64,000 bases of DNA from CAXBES01 sp963974915. GTDB taxonomy: Bacteria > Bacteroidota > Bacteroidia > Flavobacteriales > Flavobacteriaceae. The position numbers and the translations under genes are program-made. Shown one piece after another: positions 1-8,213 of the stretch. Location of the stretch: assembly GCA_963974915.1 (NCBI GenBank), contig CAXBES010000002.1, positions 186,001 to 250,000 on the forward strand, in the 5' to 3' direction. The notes beneath the pieces were generated by a model. The model had not been told where the DNA came from. It made no database searches and worked only from the letters and a program-made list of their open reading frames with translations. Position 1 is the stretch's first letter, and each line of letters starts with the position of its first letter.

Positions 1-1752
1 CGAAATTAAATAGTCATTCAGCTGTATAGCGAGTGAAACTTGAACATTCCCTCCTATTTGCTGCGTATTGAATTTAAGGGAACCTATATCTTCTTCAATT
101 TGAAGATGCTTAGGTTGGGGTAGGCTTTCCACCTTATATCCTTCCGGGATCTTAAAATTGATTATATAATTTTCAATTTGAGGAAAATCTAGATCGATAG
201 GATAAATTCTGTTGTCCTCGTTAAATAAATTTTCTTTAGATCCCAGATACAGCAGAGGTTCTAAATATAACACCTCATCTATTTTTTCAATATAATCTTC
301 ATATTGAAAGTTGTAAGCAAGGGTTAGCGGTAAATTGGGATTATCTACATTTTCTGTTTCGAAATTTTCAACCGTTAAAAACTCAATTTCATCTAACTGG
401 TCTTTATAAGTTCCATCTTTCGCATCCTCAAAGAAATCTCGATATTTCCACGCGAAGTAATTTGTTATCCTTTTTTTAACCTCACCGGTTACCGATAGGT
501 CTTCGGGATTGATCTGAGTACGTACAATAAGCGTATTTTTTGAATGGTCCTTTAATTTTAATGGGTGAAATTCTGAATCGTTATCGTAAATGATAAAACC
601 GTCACCATTGATAAAATCTGTTGGGATTTGGGCAAATGCTGCATTTTTTCGAGACGCGTCAAGTAGATAAGTTTCATTATCTACTTTTACAGCACAAACT
701 ACCGCGTTAAACGCACGAACATGAGGAAACATAATCCGCCCATATCTTTTTGTTGCTACAAGCATTGGGTTGGCATTGATCCCTTGGTCTCTTAAAATGG
801 CCGTAAGCAATAAGTTTATATCTCCAGAGTCTCCCTCTTTAGAAGTGTATATTTTTTTAAGGTTTTCACTACCCCTGCTATAGTAACCATCCCAATTTAT
901 TGTTTCTTTTAAATAAGTATCAATCTTCTTAGCTATTTTTAAGGTATCGGTTTCATTTTTCACCAGGTTTCTTATATCACTTCTAAAATAACCCGAACTT
1001 CTTGACAATTCTTTACCAAACCAGTCCACATTTCTATAAATGCGGGCCACGAAGCCCCAGGTAGTAGTGATATAACTGCGGTAAAACTCAATTAATATTT
1101 TCCCTCGGTAATTATTAATATTTCCAACAAACTTTTCTCTCTTTAGAGGAGGAATATTTGTCCCAGTGAATAATTGGTTGTGCCCGGTGTTTATTTTTTT
1201 TATCGGTAAAGTGACCAGAGGATTTTCTCTTATATTTAAGTTGATCCCTTTAGGGTTATAGATATTTACTCTTAGTTTTTTTATTGGTAAGAATTCCTGT
1301 GTATAAATAGTATTTAAACCAACGAATTCGATATTATAGGTTAGTTCTATGATCGATCCTTCTTTTACATTTGGAAACGACAGCTTCTGAATTTCTTCAT
1401 CTTTTGATACCTTTTCTACGAAAATATTCGCTCTGGAAACTTCAGAAACAATAATTTCACCATTTTCGGCATTGTAAGTACTCGCTTTAAGATCCTTTAC
1501 ATTCTCGTAAGGAATTATCCAATCTGCATATTCAAAACCTTCCGAAGAATAGACCTTTATCCTTTCATGTACTACCAAAACCCTTCCGAAGTTAAAATCA
1601 ACATTCTTGTAGAGCACGATTGCATGCTCATCAGGAAAAACATCATCTTGCTCCTGAAGGAGATCGTTTAAAGTGACATCCCCAAAAGTAACTTTCTGAC
1701 TGTAACCTTGCAGCACGCTCAAGGTCAATAATAACAAAATATACCTACTCAA
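1..1752 (-). CDS. DUF3857/transglutaminase-like protein, 3' end outside the window
   Basis: This gene reads leftward off the window, with 584 codons visible and no stop. I start it at a TTG overlapping the stop of the upstream paralogue at 1745, because no ATG is available and the first residues form a signal peptide ending near GYSQ. An N-terminal DUF3857-like beta domain is followed by a transglutaminase-like core. At the position where the paralogue has G-D-C, this protein has G-D-S-G-D-I-N (around 815-835), so the usual nucleophilic cysteine is serine. It is therefore probably a non-catalytic member, exported to the periplasm or outer membrane. The overlap implies translational coupling with the upstream gene. 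The family role in Bacteroidota is poorly defined. Confidence 0.85.
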   Translation of the reverse strand, partial: MSRYILLLLTLSVLQGYSQKVTFGDVTLNDLLQEQDDVFPDEHAIVLYKNVDFNFGRVLVVHERIKVYSSEGFEYADWIIPYENVKDLKASTYNAENGEIIVSEVSRANIFVEKVSKDEEIQKLSFPNVKEGSIIELTYNIEFVGLNTIYTQEFLPIKKLRVNIYNPKGINLNIRENPLVTLPIKKINTGHNQLFTGTNIPPLKREKFVGNINNYRGKILIEFYRSYITTTWGFVARIYRNVDWFGKELSRSSGYFRSDIRNLVKNETDTLKIAKKIDTYLKETINWDGYYSRGSENLKKIYTSKEGDSGDINLLLTAILRDQGINANPMLVATKRYGRIMFPHVRAFNAVVCAVKVDNETYLLDASRKNAAFAQIPTDFINGDGFIIYDNDSEFHPLKLKDHSKNTLIVRTQINPEDLSVTGEVKKRITNYFAWKYRDFFEDAKDGTYKDQLDEIEFLTVENFETENVDNPNLPLTLAYNFQYEDYIEKIDEVLYLEPLLYLGSKENLFNEDNRIYPIDLDFPQIENYIINFKIPEGYKVESLPQPKHLQIEEDIGSLKFNTQQIGGNVQVSLAIQLNDYLIS

Positions 1753-3643
1753 CTTTTTGTAGTATTATTTTAGACTTGTCCTTTTTAACCATTGATTTGA
1801 CAAATGAAATATAGTTTTCGTAGGATTCCTTCGGAAATCTTCCTGTTTTCTGAAGCACTTCTCTTCTGTAAATTACTTTGGAAGAATTAACCTGCTCTAA
1901 GGAGCTTTTATATGAACCAAATTCGGTTTCAATTTCTTGAGGTTCAAAAAGTGATTCTATGGTATAACCTGTCGGCAACAGTATAGTGATTTCATCCTTA
2001 TAAGTACTCCCTCGTCTAATTTCCACTTCCTGCGACCTCTTCTTACTATCATACGGAATATAATTAAAACGGTTAAAGATATTGGGATTCATTAGTATTC
2101 GATCCCCGGCCTTGCTCACATAATTGTCTGCTTCAAAAGTCAGGTTTTCTGAGAATGAAATTACATCTTTATCATTGATAAAACCGATGTCACTTAATGC
2201 CATATTATTAAGATGTCCCCATCTTTCTTTATAATGCATAGTAACCTCGTCGGTTTTGTAAGTCTCTAATCCAAAAGCTCTGTCGTATTGCAGCCCTGTC
2301 GATAATTGGTTCACTTTTCCCGAGATCTTAAAATCATCGCTAATTACAACCGTAGCTTTAAAGTCACGCAAATTATCTTCTGCTGAATACGAGTGAGTCT
2401 TCACAACCTTTCCACCTTCGGGAGTTATCATAACAACTTTACGATCGTCTGTATGTGTCCCGATAAAATTGAAAGGAACCAGCTGATTCGTACATTCTAA
2501 AAATACCATTTCATCTTCTAACGGAACAGATAATATCACGTGATTCCCCTGTATCGCAACAAAATCCTCATCGATGTCTTGTCCGTCCTCTCCGGCATTC
2601 ACGATAGTATAATAAGATTCAATACCCTGACTCTTCAACAACGCTTTGGTATAATTGGTTAACCCTTTACAATCACCGTAGCTTAACTTGTCGACTTCTT
2701 CTGCTGTTGAAGGTTGCCAACCCCCTATTCCAACTTGCACACTTATATACCTGGTCTTATCCTGCATATATTCATAAATTGCCTTCACTTTTTCCCTGTC
2801 TGTTTCATAATTACTAACCAAATTTGAAACCTTTTGAATGGTTTGTTGAGGTAAGATATCACGATTGTATAATAATTTCTCATTTTGCCACCTTCCGAAG
2901 TCTTCCCAACTACTAACTTCTGCATAGGTCCCTTCAAGCATAAATTTTTTCAGAGCAAACTTAACAACAGGAGTGAATTCGGTGTAATGCGGACTCAAAT
3001 ACTCACGTTCTACAGGAGGAACATTTTCAATAGAATAACTATACTCTGTAGGAGTTTCTTTAACGTTTACATTAAAATCCTCTAAATTGAATTTCCTGGT
3101 AACCAACGGAATCTCCTTTTCGTTTTTTAAGGTGTATTTTGAATACTGAACACTTACTTCATAAATGGGTGAAGGATCCCAGCGAGGCAGAAAACCGGTT
3201 GACGACGATTTTTCTTCGGTTATAAACTCGAAAGTAAATGGATACTCTGTGGGCGTGTAATGAAGATAAAGCATTCTATTATCTGTATAGAGGTTCCCTC
3301 CCGACACACTGACGTCTATAAAATCTCGTTTTTTGTATTTTTTGATCTCATATCCGTTCTTGTCATATACCCTGGCCCGGATGTCCCTAATACTTGATGA
3401 CGCGTCATAATATGACTCAGACACCACTGCAGACAAGCCTCTTTTATTGAATACCGTAACCACATAGTGATAATTTGTACTCATTTCATTATAATCGTCC
3501 AAGGTAACCACTGTTTCATTTAAGCGAATAACGGCATTTGCATTGGTCTTCAGTTCGGTAGGAATTTCTGAAACCGAAAAATTAGTTTGAGCATTCGCTA
3601 TAAACGAAGCGATAAATAACAGTGTAGTATAAAATTTCAGCAT
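1745..3643 (-). CDS. DUF3857 domain transglutaminase-like exported protein
   Basis: 632 residues with an N-terminal signal peptide (cleavage likely after ...FIANA-Q). A DUF3857-type beta region comes first, then a transglutaminase-like core with the catalytic-cysteine motif YGDCKGLTNYTKALL near residue 327, then a C-terminal DUF3858-like beta region. The intact cysteine contrasts with the serine in the downstream paralogue. It lies 63 bp after dtd on the same strand and overlaps the next gene by 8 bp. Its substrate is unknown. The family is common in Flavobacteriaceae and probably acts in the periplasm. I am confident of the family, not of the activity. Confidence 0.9.
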   Translation of the reverse strand: MLKFYTTLLFIASFIANAQTNFSVSEIPTELKTNANAVIRLNETVVTLDDYNEMSTNYHYVVTVFNKRGLSAVVSESYYDASSSIRDIRARVYDKNGYEIKKYKKRDFIDVSVSGGNLYTDNRMLYLHYTPTEYPFTFEFITEEKSSSTGFLPRWDPSPIYEVSVQYSKYTLKNEKEIPLVTRKFNLEDFNVNVKETPTEYSYSIENVPPVEREYLSPHYTEFTPVVKFALKKFMLEGTYAEVSSWEDFGRWQNEKLLYNRDILPQQTIQKVSNLVSNYETDREKVKAIYEYMQDKTRYISVQVGIGGWQPSTAEEVDKLSYGDCKGLTNYTKALLKSQGIESYYTIVNAGEDGQDIDEDFVAIQGNHVILSVPLEDEMVFLECTNQLVPFNFIGTHTDDRKVVMITPEGGKVVKTHSYSAEDNLRDFKATVVISDDFKISGKVNQLSTGLQYDRAFGLETYKTDEVTMHYKERWGHLNNMALSDIGFINDKDVISFSENLTFEADNYVSKAGDRILMNPNIFNRFNYIPYDSKKRSQEVEIRRGSTYKDEITILLPTGYTIESLFEPQEIETEFGSYKSSLEQVNSSKVIYRREVLQKTGRFPKESYENYISFVKSMVKKDKSKIILQKVE

Positions 3644-3706
3644 TGAGGCAGTTCTTTGGGGAGCAATGTAAAAAAAATAATGTTCTTCTGAAATAAGAAA
3701 AAAAAA

Positions 3707-4159
3707 TTACTCCCGATTTTTTGAATCAATTAATATTGTAACCGGACCATCGTTGATAAGACTAACATCCATCATCGCACCAAACTTACCTGTCTGTACT
3801 TTATTCTCCATCGATATCTCCAAAGACTGTATAAAACTTTCGTAAAGAGGAACCGCTGTTTGGGGCTTAGCAGACTTGATAAAGGACGGTCTGTTGCCTT
3901 TTTTTGTACTTGCAAAAAGTGTAAACTGACTTACAACAATAATATCACCACCTACGTCCGAAATTGAAAGATTCATGGCGCCATTTTCATCACCAAACAC
4001 GCGAAGTTTTGCTATTTTTCCGGTTAACCAATCTATATCGTCCTGAGTGTCATTATTTTCTATACCGAGAAGTATCAGGAATCCTTTTTCAATAGATGAG
4101 ATCACCTTATCCTCAACGACTACTGAAGCTTGCTTAACCCTTTGAATTACTATTCTCAT
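3707..4159 (-). CDS. dtd: D-aminoacyl-tRNA deacylase
   Basis: DTD hydrolyses D-amino acids (classically D-Tyr) from mischarged tRNA and so protects translation. The protein is 150 residues, normal for the family. It carries both diagnostic motifs: SQFTLFA at 77-83 and N-D-G-P-V-T at 136-141, whose Gly-Pro excludes L-aminoacyl substrates. The start is the ATG giving MRIVIQRV, as in other DTDs. It begins 11 bp after rsgA and probably belongs to the transcript that starts with the aromatic biosynthesis genes, which would place a D-Tyr quality-control enzyme beside Phe/Tyr synthesis. Confidence 0.96.
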   Translation of the reverse strand: MRIVIQRVKQASVVVEDKVISSIEKGFLILLGIENNDTQDDIDWLTGKIAKLRVFGDENGAMNLSISDVGGDIIVVSQFTLFASTKKGNRPSFIKSAKPQTAVPLYESFIQSLEISMENKVQTGKFGAMMDVSLINDGPVTILIDSKNRE

Positions 4160-4170
4160 TATGTAAGTTT

Positions 4171-5109
4171 TTATCGTCCACGATAATCCGAATCTTCTTC
4201 TCCTTCCAATATCTGAACATAGCTATCATATCTGGACCACGGTATTTCATTGCGTTCCAAAGCATCTTTTACGGCACACTTTGGTTCTTCAAGATGCAAG
4301 CAATTGTTAAACTTACAATCCTGCTTTAATTCGAAAAATTCAGGGAAATAATCCCCTAATTCTTCTTTTGCAATTTCAACGACGCCAAAACCCTTTATGC
4401 CCGGAGTATCAATTATTTGTGCCCCAAATGACAAATCGTACATCTCGGCAAAGGTAGTAGTATGCTGACCCTGCATATGTTGCTCCGATATTTCAGAAGT
4501 TTTTAAATTGATCCCATCCTCGATCACATTGATCAAAGTTGATTTTCCTACTCCGCTGTGACCCGAGAACATAGTGACTTTTCCCTTCATCATCTCTTTT
4601 ACCTTGTCAACATTTTTACCGGTTTTAGCAGAGATACCAATACATTCGTACCCTATATCTCTATACATAGCCGCGAGAATTTTTACTTCTAACAACTCAT
4701 CTTCGTTGTAGGTGTCAATTTTATTAAAAAGTAGCACGGCTTTGATGTGATAAGCTTCTGCAGTGACTAAGAAACGGTCTATGAATTTGGTAAAAGTTGG
4801 CGGGTTATTGAGCGTTATTAATAAAAAGGCAATATCGATATTGGCAGCTATGATATGAGTTTGCTTAGAGAGATTGACAGATTTTCGAATTATATAATTC
4901 TCCCTTTCTTCAATTTTATTTATAACCCCTATCGTTTCATCACCTTTTGTTTCAACTTCAAAAAGCACCCAGTCTCCTACCGCTACCGGATTAGTACTTT
5001 TAATTCCTTCGATCCTGAATTTTCCTTTGATTCGGCACTCGTAAAAATCTCCCTCTTCAGATTTAACTGTGTACCAACTTCCGGTAGATTTATAAACAAG
5101 ACCTCTCAT
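4171..5109 (-). CDS. rsgA: Ribosome small subunit-dependent GTPase A
   Basis: RsgA is a circularly permuted GTPase that assists late 30S maturation. An OB-fold region comes first, then G4 (FNKIDTYN), then G1 (GHSGVGKSTL) and G3 (DTPGIKGFG), then the C-terminal zinc-binding cluster C-x5-C-x-H-x5-C. The permuted order and zinc cluster are diagnostic. The open frame extends to a TTG at 5124, but the ATG at 5109 gives the usual MRGLVYKS start, so I use that. It starts 21 bp after the DAHP synthase-chorismate mutase gene and precedes dtd by 11 bp, an operon-like arrangement. Confidence 0.95.
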   Translation of the reverse strand: MRGLVYKSTGSWYTVKSEEGDFYECRIKGKFRIEGIKSTNPVAVGDWVLFEVETKGDETIGVINKIEERENYIIRKSVNLSKQTHIIAANIDIAFLLITLNNPPTFTKFIDRFLVTAEAYHIKAVLLFNKIDTYNEDELLEVKILAAMYRDIGYECIGISAKTGKNVDKVKEMMKGKVTMFSGHSGVGKSTLINVIEDGINLKTSEISEQHMQGQHTTTFAEMYDLSFGAQIIDTPGIKGFGVVEIAKEELGDYFPEFFELKQDCKFNNCLHLEEPKCAVKDALERNEIPWSRYDSYVQILEGEEDSDYRGR

Positions 5110-5130
5110 AGCGCAAAGTTGCAAAACTTT

Positions 5131-6213
5131 TTAATCATTAATAATCTTTTTTTGATGATTAATGGATTCCTGATGTATTGCCTTATAAATGCGTAGCATA
5201 AATTCTTCACTAAGATTGTTTTCTTCCCCTTCTAAGATCATTTTTCCCAAAATCTCATTCCATCGTGTATTCTGCAAAATTGCAACATTGTTTTGCCTTT
5301 TCAACAGACCTATAGAATCTGCGATCTTCATCCTTTTCCCCATCATTTCAACAATTTTATTATCGATGACATCTATTTGGGTCCTTAAGGTGTTTAATTC
5401 ATTTGTGTAGGCAATTGCATCATCTTCGGTTTTACGTATTCTTAGATCAACCGTTATCTGGTCTAGTGTTGCCGGTGTTATTTGCTGCTTAGCATCACTC
5501 CAGGCATTATCCGGATCAAAATGTGTTTCGATCATTAAGCCATCGTAGTTTAGATCAAGTGCTGTCTGACACAAATCGAAGATAATATCTCTTCGTCCGG
5601 CAATATGCGAAGGGTCGAGTATTAATGGCAGATCCGGGAATCTGCTTTGCAAATCGATAGGTATTTGCCATTCGGGATTATTCCGGTACTTTGTTTTTTC
5701 ATAAGTTGAAAATCCTCTGTGAATGACACCTAAATTTTTAATCCCTGCTTCATAAAAGCGTTCAACAGCTCCTAACCACAAGGATAGATCCGGGTTTACC
5801 GGATTCTTAATAAGAACAGTTTTATCGGTTCCTTTCAGGGCATCTGCGATCTCCTGAACTATAAATGGGGACACCGTGGTACGAGCTCCAATCCATAAAA
5901 TATCAACATCGTGTTTTAAAGCTAGCTCCACATGATTTGCATTTGCTACTTCGGTTGTGGTAAGCAAACCTGTTTCTTGTTTAGCTTTTTGTAACCACTT
6001 CAATCCCAAAGCTCCAACTCCTTCAAAGTTGCCGGGTCTTGTTCGAGGCTTCCAAATACCCGCTCTAAGAACAGTTGTGTCCGTTTCCTTTAGTTGATGT
6101 GCTATTTTAAGCACCTGGTCTTCGGTTTCGGCACTACATGGACCGGCGATTACTAATGGGTGTTCTAGCTTAAAAGCATCCAACCAATTTCTTAAATTCT
6201 TATTATTTTCCAT
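5131..6213 (-). CDS. Bifunctional DAHP synthase / type II chorismate mutase
   Basis: A fused enzyme for two shikimate-branch steps: 3-deoxy-D-arabino-heptulosonate-7-phosphate synthesis and chorismate to prephenate. Residues 1 to about 260 are a class I DAHP synthase-like barrel, with GPCSAETE near residue 24, the K-P-R-T-R loop near 56 and DPSHIAGRRD near 195. Residues about 265-350 form an AroQ-type chorismate mutase helix bundle (LRTQIDVIDNKIVEMMGKR, then a second helix). Its start overlaps the end of pheA by 11 bp, so the two are translationally coupled. PheA has no mutase domain of its own, and this fusion supplies its prephenate. It should share the attenuator at 7098-7219. Confidence 0.95.
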   Translation of the reverse strand: MENNKNLRNWLDAFKLEHPLVIAGPCSAETEDQVLKIAHQLKETDTTVLRAGIWKPRTRPGNFEGVGALGLKWLQKAKQETGLLTTTEVANANHVELALKHDVDILWIGARTTVSPFIVQEIADALKGTDKTVLIKNPVNPDLSLWLGAVERFYEAGIKNLGVIHRGFSTYEKTKYRNNPEWQIPIDLQSRFPDLPLILDPSHIAGRRDIIFDLCQTALDLNYDGLMIETHFDPDNAWSDAKQQITPATLDQITVDLRIRKTEDDAIAYTNELNTLRTQIDVIDNKIVEMMGKRMKIADSIGLLKRQNNVAILQNTRWNEILGKMILEGEENNLSEEFMLRIYKAIHQESINHQKKIIND

Positions 6214-7069
6214 GTACCAATTTGTTCTCTAGTTTGCTGGGAGTATTTTCGATATTATAATTGTAAACGCCCAATATCTTCAGTTCCTTCACTGCCTTTT
6301 GTAAAACTTCAACAACTTCGTTAAACAAAGTAAGATCATCGAACAAGACATCTACAAAGAAAGCATATTGCCACGGTTTTCCAATGATGGGTAAGGACTG
6401 AATTTTAGTTAAGTTTATATTGAATGTGGTAAAGAGCTGAAGTACGTTAGAAAGGCTTCCCATTGTATGGTCTAATTCAAATTTTAAGGTTGCTTTATTC
6501 GCATCTTGATCTTGCATAAAACCATCTTTCCCAATTAACACAAAACGCGTATGATTATCTGAGTTATTCTGAATATTACTTCCTAAGATATTCAAATTGA
6601 ATTTTTCGGCGACTTGCCTTCCGGCAATTGCGGCTACTCCCTTTATATTATTCTCTTTTATTTTCCTTGCTTCGGAAGCGGTATCCTTGCCTTCAATTAT
6701 CTTTAGTTGCGGTGGCAGTTTCCGAAGGTAATCCATACACTGAAGCAATGCAACCGGATGCGAATGTATCTCTTCTATATCATGAATGGTCTCCCCTTCT
6801 AATGCCATTATATACATCTGAATATTTAAGAAAACTTCATCATAGATCACAAAACCACTTGAATCAATTAGATTATAATTGGGCAAGATAGAACCTGCTA
6901 TGGTATTTTCGATCGCTAATACACCGAGATCTGCGCTAAAATCTTCGATACACTGAGTTACTTTTTCGAAGGATTCGCACATGATAAGTCCTATTTCGGT
7001 ATCCGGAAATAATTGTCTAACTGCCAAATCGTGGAATGAACTTTCAATTCCTTGTATTGCTATTTTCAT
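6203..7069 (-). CDS. pheA: Prephenate dehydratase
   Basis: Converts prephenate to phenylpyruvate for phenylalanine synthesis. The N-terminal catalytic part shows the substrate region GIESSFHDLA and the T-R-F motif in NHTRFVLIGKD. A C-terminal ACT domain follows (GSLSNVLQLF, then QSLPIIGKPWQYAFF), which usually binds Phe for feedback inhibition. The open frame reaches a TTG at 7078, but the ATG at 7069 is the natural start (MKIAIQG). It is the first structural gene after an aromatic leader peptide and terminator, and it overlaps the DAHP synthase-mutase gene by 11 bp. Both transcriptional attenuation and allosteric control are likely. Confidence 0.95.
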   Translation of the reverse strand: MKIAIQGIESSFHDLAVRQLFPDTEIGLIMCESFEKVTQCIEDFSADLGVLAIENTIAGSILPNYNLIDSSGFVIYDEVFLNIQMYIMALEGETIHDIEEIHSHPVALLQCMDYLRKLPPQLKIIEGKDTASEARKIKENNIKGVAAIAGRQVAEKFNLNILGSNIQNNSDNHTRFVLIGKDGFMQDQDANKATLKFELDHTMGSLSNVLQLFTTFNINLTKIQSLPIIGKPWQYAFFVDVLFDDLTLFNEVVEVLQKAVKELKILGVYNYNIENTPSKLENKLVHGK

Positions 7070-7097
7070 AAGCTTCAATTTAAAATTAGTATAAAAA

Positions 7098-7124
7098 AAA
7101 GTCCCGGAATTGCTTCCGGGACTT
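7098..7124 (-). terminator. Attenuator terminator in the pheA leader
   Basis: On the minus strand a perfect 10-bp stem (agtcccggaa / ttccgggact, loop gcaa) is followed by a run of T. It lies between the aromatic leader peptide and the pheA start, so it stops leader transcripts before the structural genes. An 11-nt segment in the last codons of the leader peptide (7155-7165) is complementary to the loop plus right arm (7103-7113) with one G-U pair. It can also form 8 pairs with the left arm, giving an antiterminator if that segment is left free by a stalled ribosome. Confidence 0.85.
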
Positions 7125-7147
7125 TAAATAATTAATATGTTAATTAA

Positions 7148-7219
7148 CTACACAGCAATCCCGGGTCGTTCCGTAAAATAGAAAAACCAAAAATTGAAAT
7201 ATGTACTTAAAATATTCAT
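7148..7219 (-). CDS. Aromatic leader peptide of the pheA attenuator (23 residues)
   Basis: An ATG-initiated 23-codon ORF encoding MNILSTYFNFWFFYFTERPG followed by IAV. Nine consecutive residues, Y-F-N-F-W-F-F-Y-F, hold five Phe, two Tyr and one Trp. The stop lies just ahead of the terminator hairpin. This is the classic layout of a regulatory leader peptide. Phe (and perhaps Tyr/Trp) shortage would stall the ribosome on these codons and leave the next codons (Pro-Gly-Ile-Ala) free to pair with the terminator. The same frame stays open upstream to 7393, but that part runs antisense into gldA and has no role I can see. Confidence 0.85.
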   Translation of the reverse strand: MNILSTYFNFWFFYFTERPGIAV

Positions 7220-7236
7220 TGTGCGTTTATAGATAG

Positions 7237-7267
7237 CTAAAGTAACTAAAACTTTAAAAGGACAAAA
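7237..7267 (-). promoter_or_regulatory. Candidate promoter of the pheA leader transcript
   Basis: On the minus strand TTTTG (7263-7267) is followed after 18 bp by TACTTTAG (7237-7244), one mismatch from the Bacteroidota TAnnTTTG -7 box and within the normal 17-23 bp spacing. Transcription would begin near 7230, just ahead of the leader ATG at 7219. Confidence 0.55.
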
Positions 7268-7292
7268 TCTTTTTTCAGCTTTTTTAATTATG

Positions 7293-7300
7293 TAGCTTTG
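7293..7300 (+). promoter_or_regulatory. Candidate -7 promoter box for gldA
   Basis: TAGCTTTG is an exact TAnnTTTG match 13 bp before the gldA ATG. No convincing TTTG -33 element is visible, so the 5' leader would be very short. Confidence 0.45.
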
Positions 7301-7313
7301 TTTTGTAAATAAT

Positions 7314-8213
7314 ATGTCGATAAAAGTTTCAAATATTACTAAGGAATACGGAGCGCAAAAAGCGCTTAACAATGTTTCTTTTACTATAAACAAAGGAGAA
7401 ATTGTAGGGTTTCTAGGTCCAAATGGTGCCGGGAAATCGACTATGATGAAAATACTTACAACTTATTTAGTTTCTTCGGAAGGGCAAGCGATAGTAAACG
7501 ACTTTAATGTTTCGGATGAAAAGATGAACGTCCAGAAGAGTGTGGGGTATTTACCGGAGCACAACCCATTATATTTGGATATGTATGTACGGGAGTATCT
7601 TCAGTTTAATGCAGAAATTTACAAAATTTCAAAAACTGAAGTTGAAAATGTCATTCAGCGCACCGGACTTACACCTGAAGCCCATAAAAAGATCGATCAG
7701 CTGTCAAAAGGGTATCGCCAACGAGTTGGATTGGCGTGCGCCTTGCTTCACGAACCGGAGGTATTGATACTGGATGAACCCACCACCGGTTTAGACCCAA
7801 AACAACTTATTGAAATTAGACAACTCATAAAAAATGTTGGAGCTCAAAAAACAGTCTTGTTATCTACGCATATAATGCAGGAGGTTGAAGCTATTTGCGA
7901 TCGTGTTATCATAATTAACAAGGGAGAAATCGTGCTTGATAAAAAGTTGAGTGACTTAAAAAAGGACAAACAACAAGTTGTAGAGGTAGAATTTGATTAC
8001 CGAGTAGAAATTGAAGCTTTAAAGACACTTCCGAAGGTAGAAAAAATAACAAACACAATAGGCTTCGTATATCAAATTCAGTTTAATACTCAGGAAGATA
8101 TGCGATCGAAGGTTTTCGATTTTGCGCATGACAACGGCTTAAAAATTCTTCAGCTTGATCAAAAGAACACATCCTTAGAAACTCTCTTTCTAAAACTTAC
8201 TACTGAAAAATAA
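7314..8213 (+). CDS. gldA: GldA-type gliding motility ABC transporter ATPase
   Basis: A 299-residue ABC ATPase matching GldA, the cytoplasmic ATPase that in flavobacteria works with the GldF-GldG membrane proteins and is needed for gliding. Walker A is GPNGAGKST at 35-43, the signature is LSKGYRQ at 130-136, Walker B is LILDEPTTGLD from 151, and the H-loop is STHIMQEVE. The full frame and length fit the family. gldF and gldG are not in the window. It is divergent from the pheA leader and overlaps the end of a convergent GIN-domain gene by 14 bp. A generic ABC-2 exporter ATPase is the main alternative. Confidence 0.88.
   Translation: MSIKVSNITKEYGAQKALNNVSFTINKGEIVGFLGPNGAGKSTMMKILTTYLVSSEGQAIVNDFNVSDEKMNVQKSVGYLPEHNPLYLDMYVREYLQFNAEIYKISKTEVENVIQRTGLTPEAHKKIDQLSKGYRQRVGLACALLHEPEVLILDEPTTGLDPKQLIEIRQLIKNVGAQKTVLLSTHIMQEVEAICDRVIIINKGEIVLDKKLSDLKKDKQQVVEVEFDYRVEIEALKTLPKVEKITNTIGFVYQIQFNTQEDMRSKVFDFAHDNGLKILQLDQKNTSLETLFLKLTTEK

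Noticed and set aside
7220..7393. N-terminal extension of the leader ORF to 81 residues (minus strand)
   Set aside because: It starts at a TTG inside gldA on the opposite strand and lies upstream of the predicted leader promoter. Only the last 23 codons show the aromatic leader pattern.
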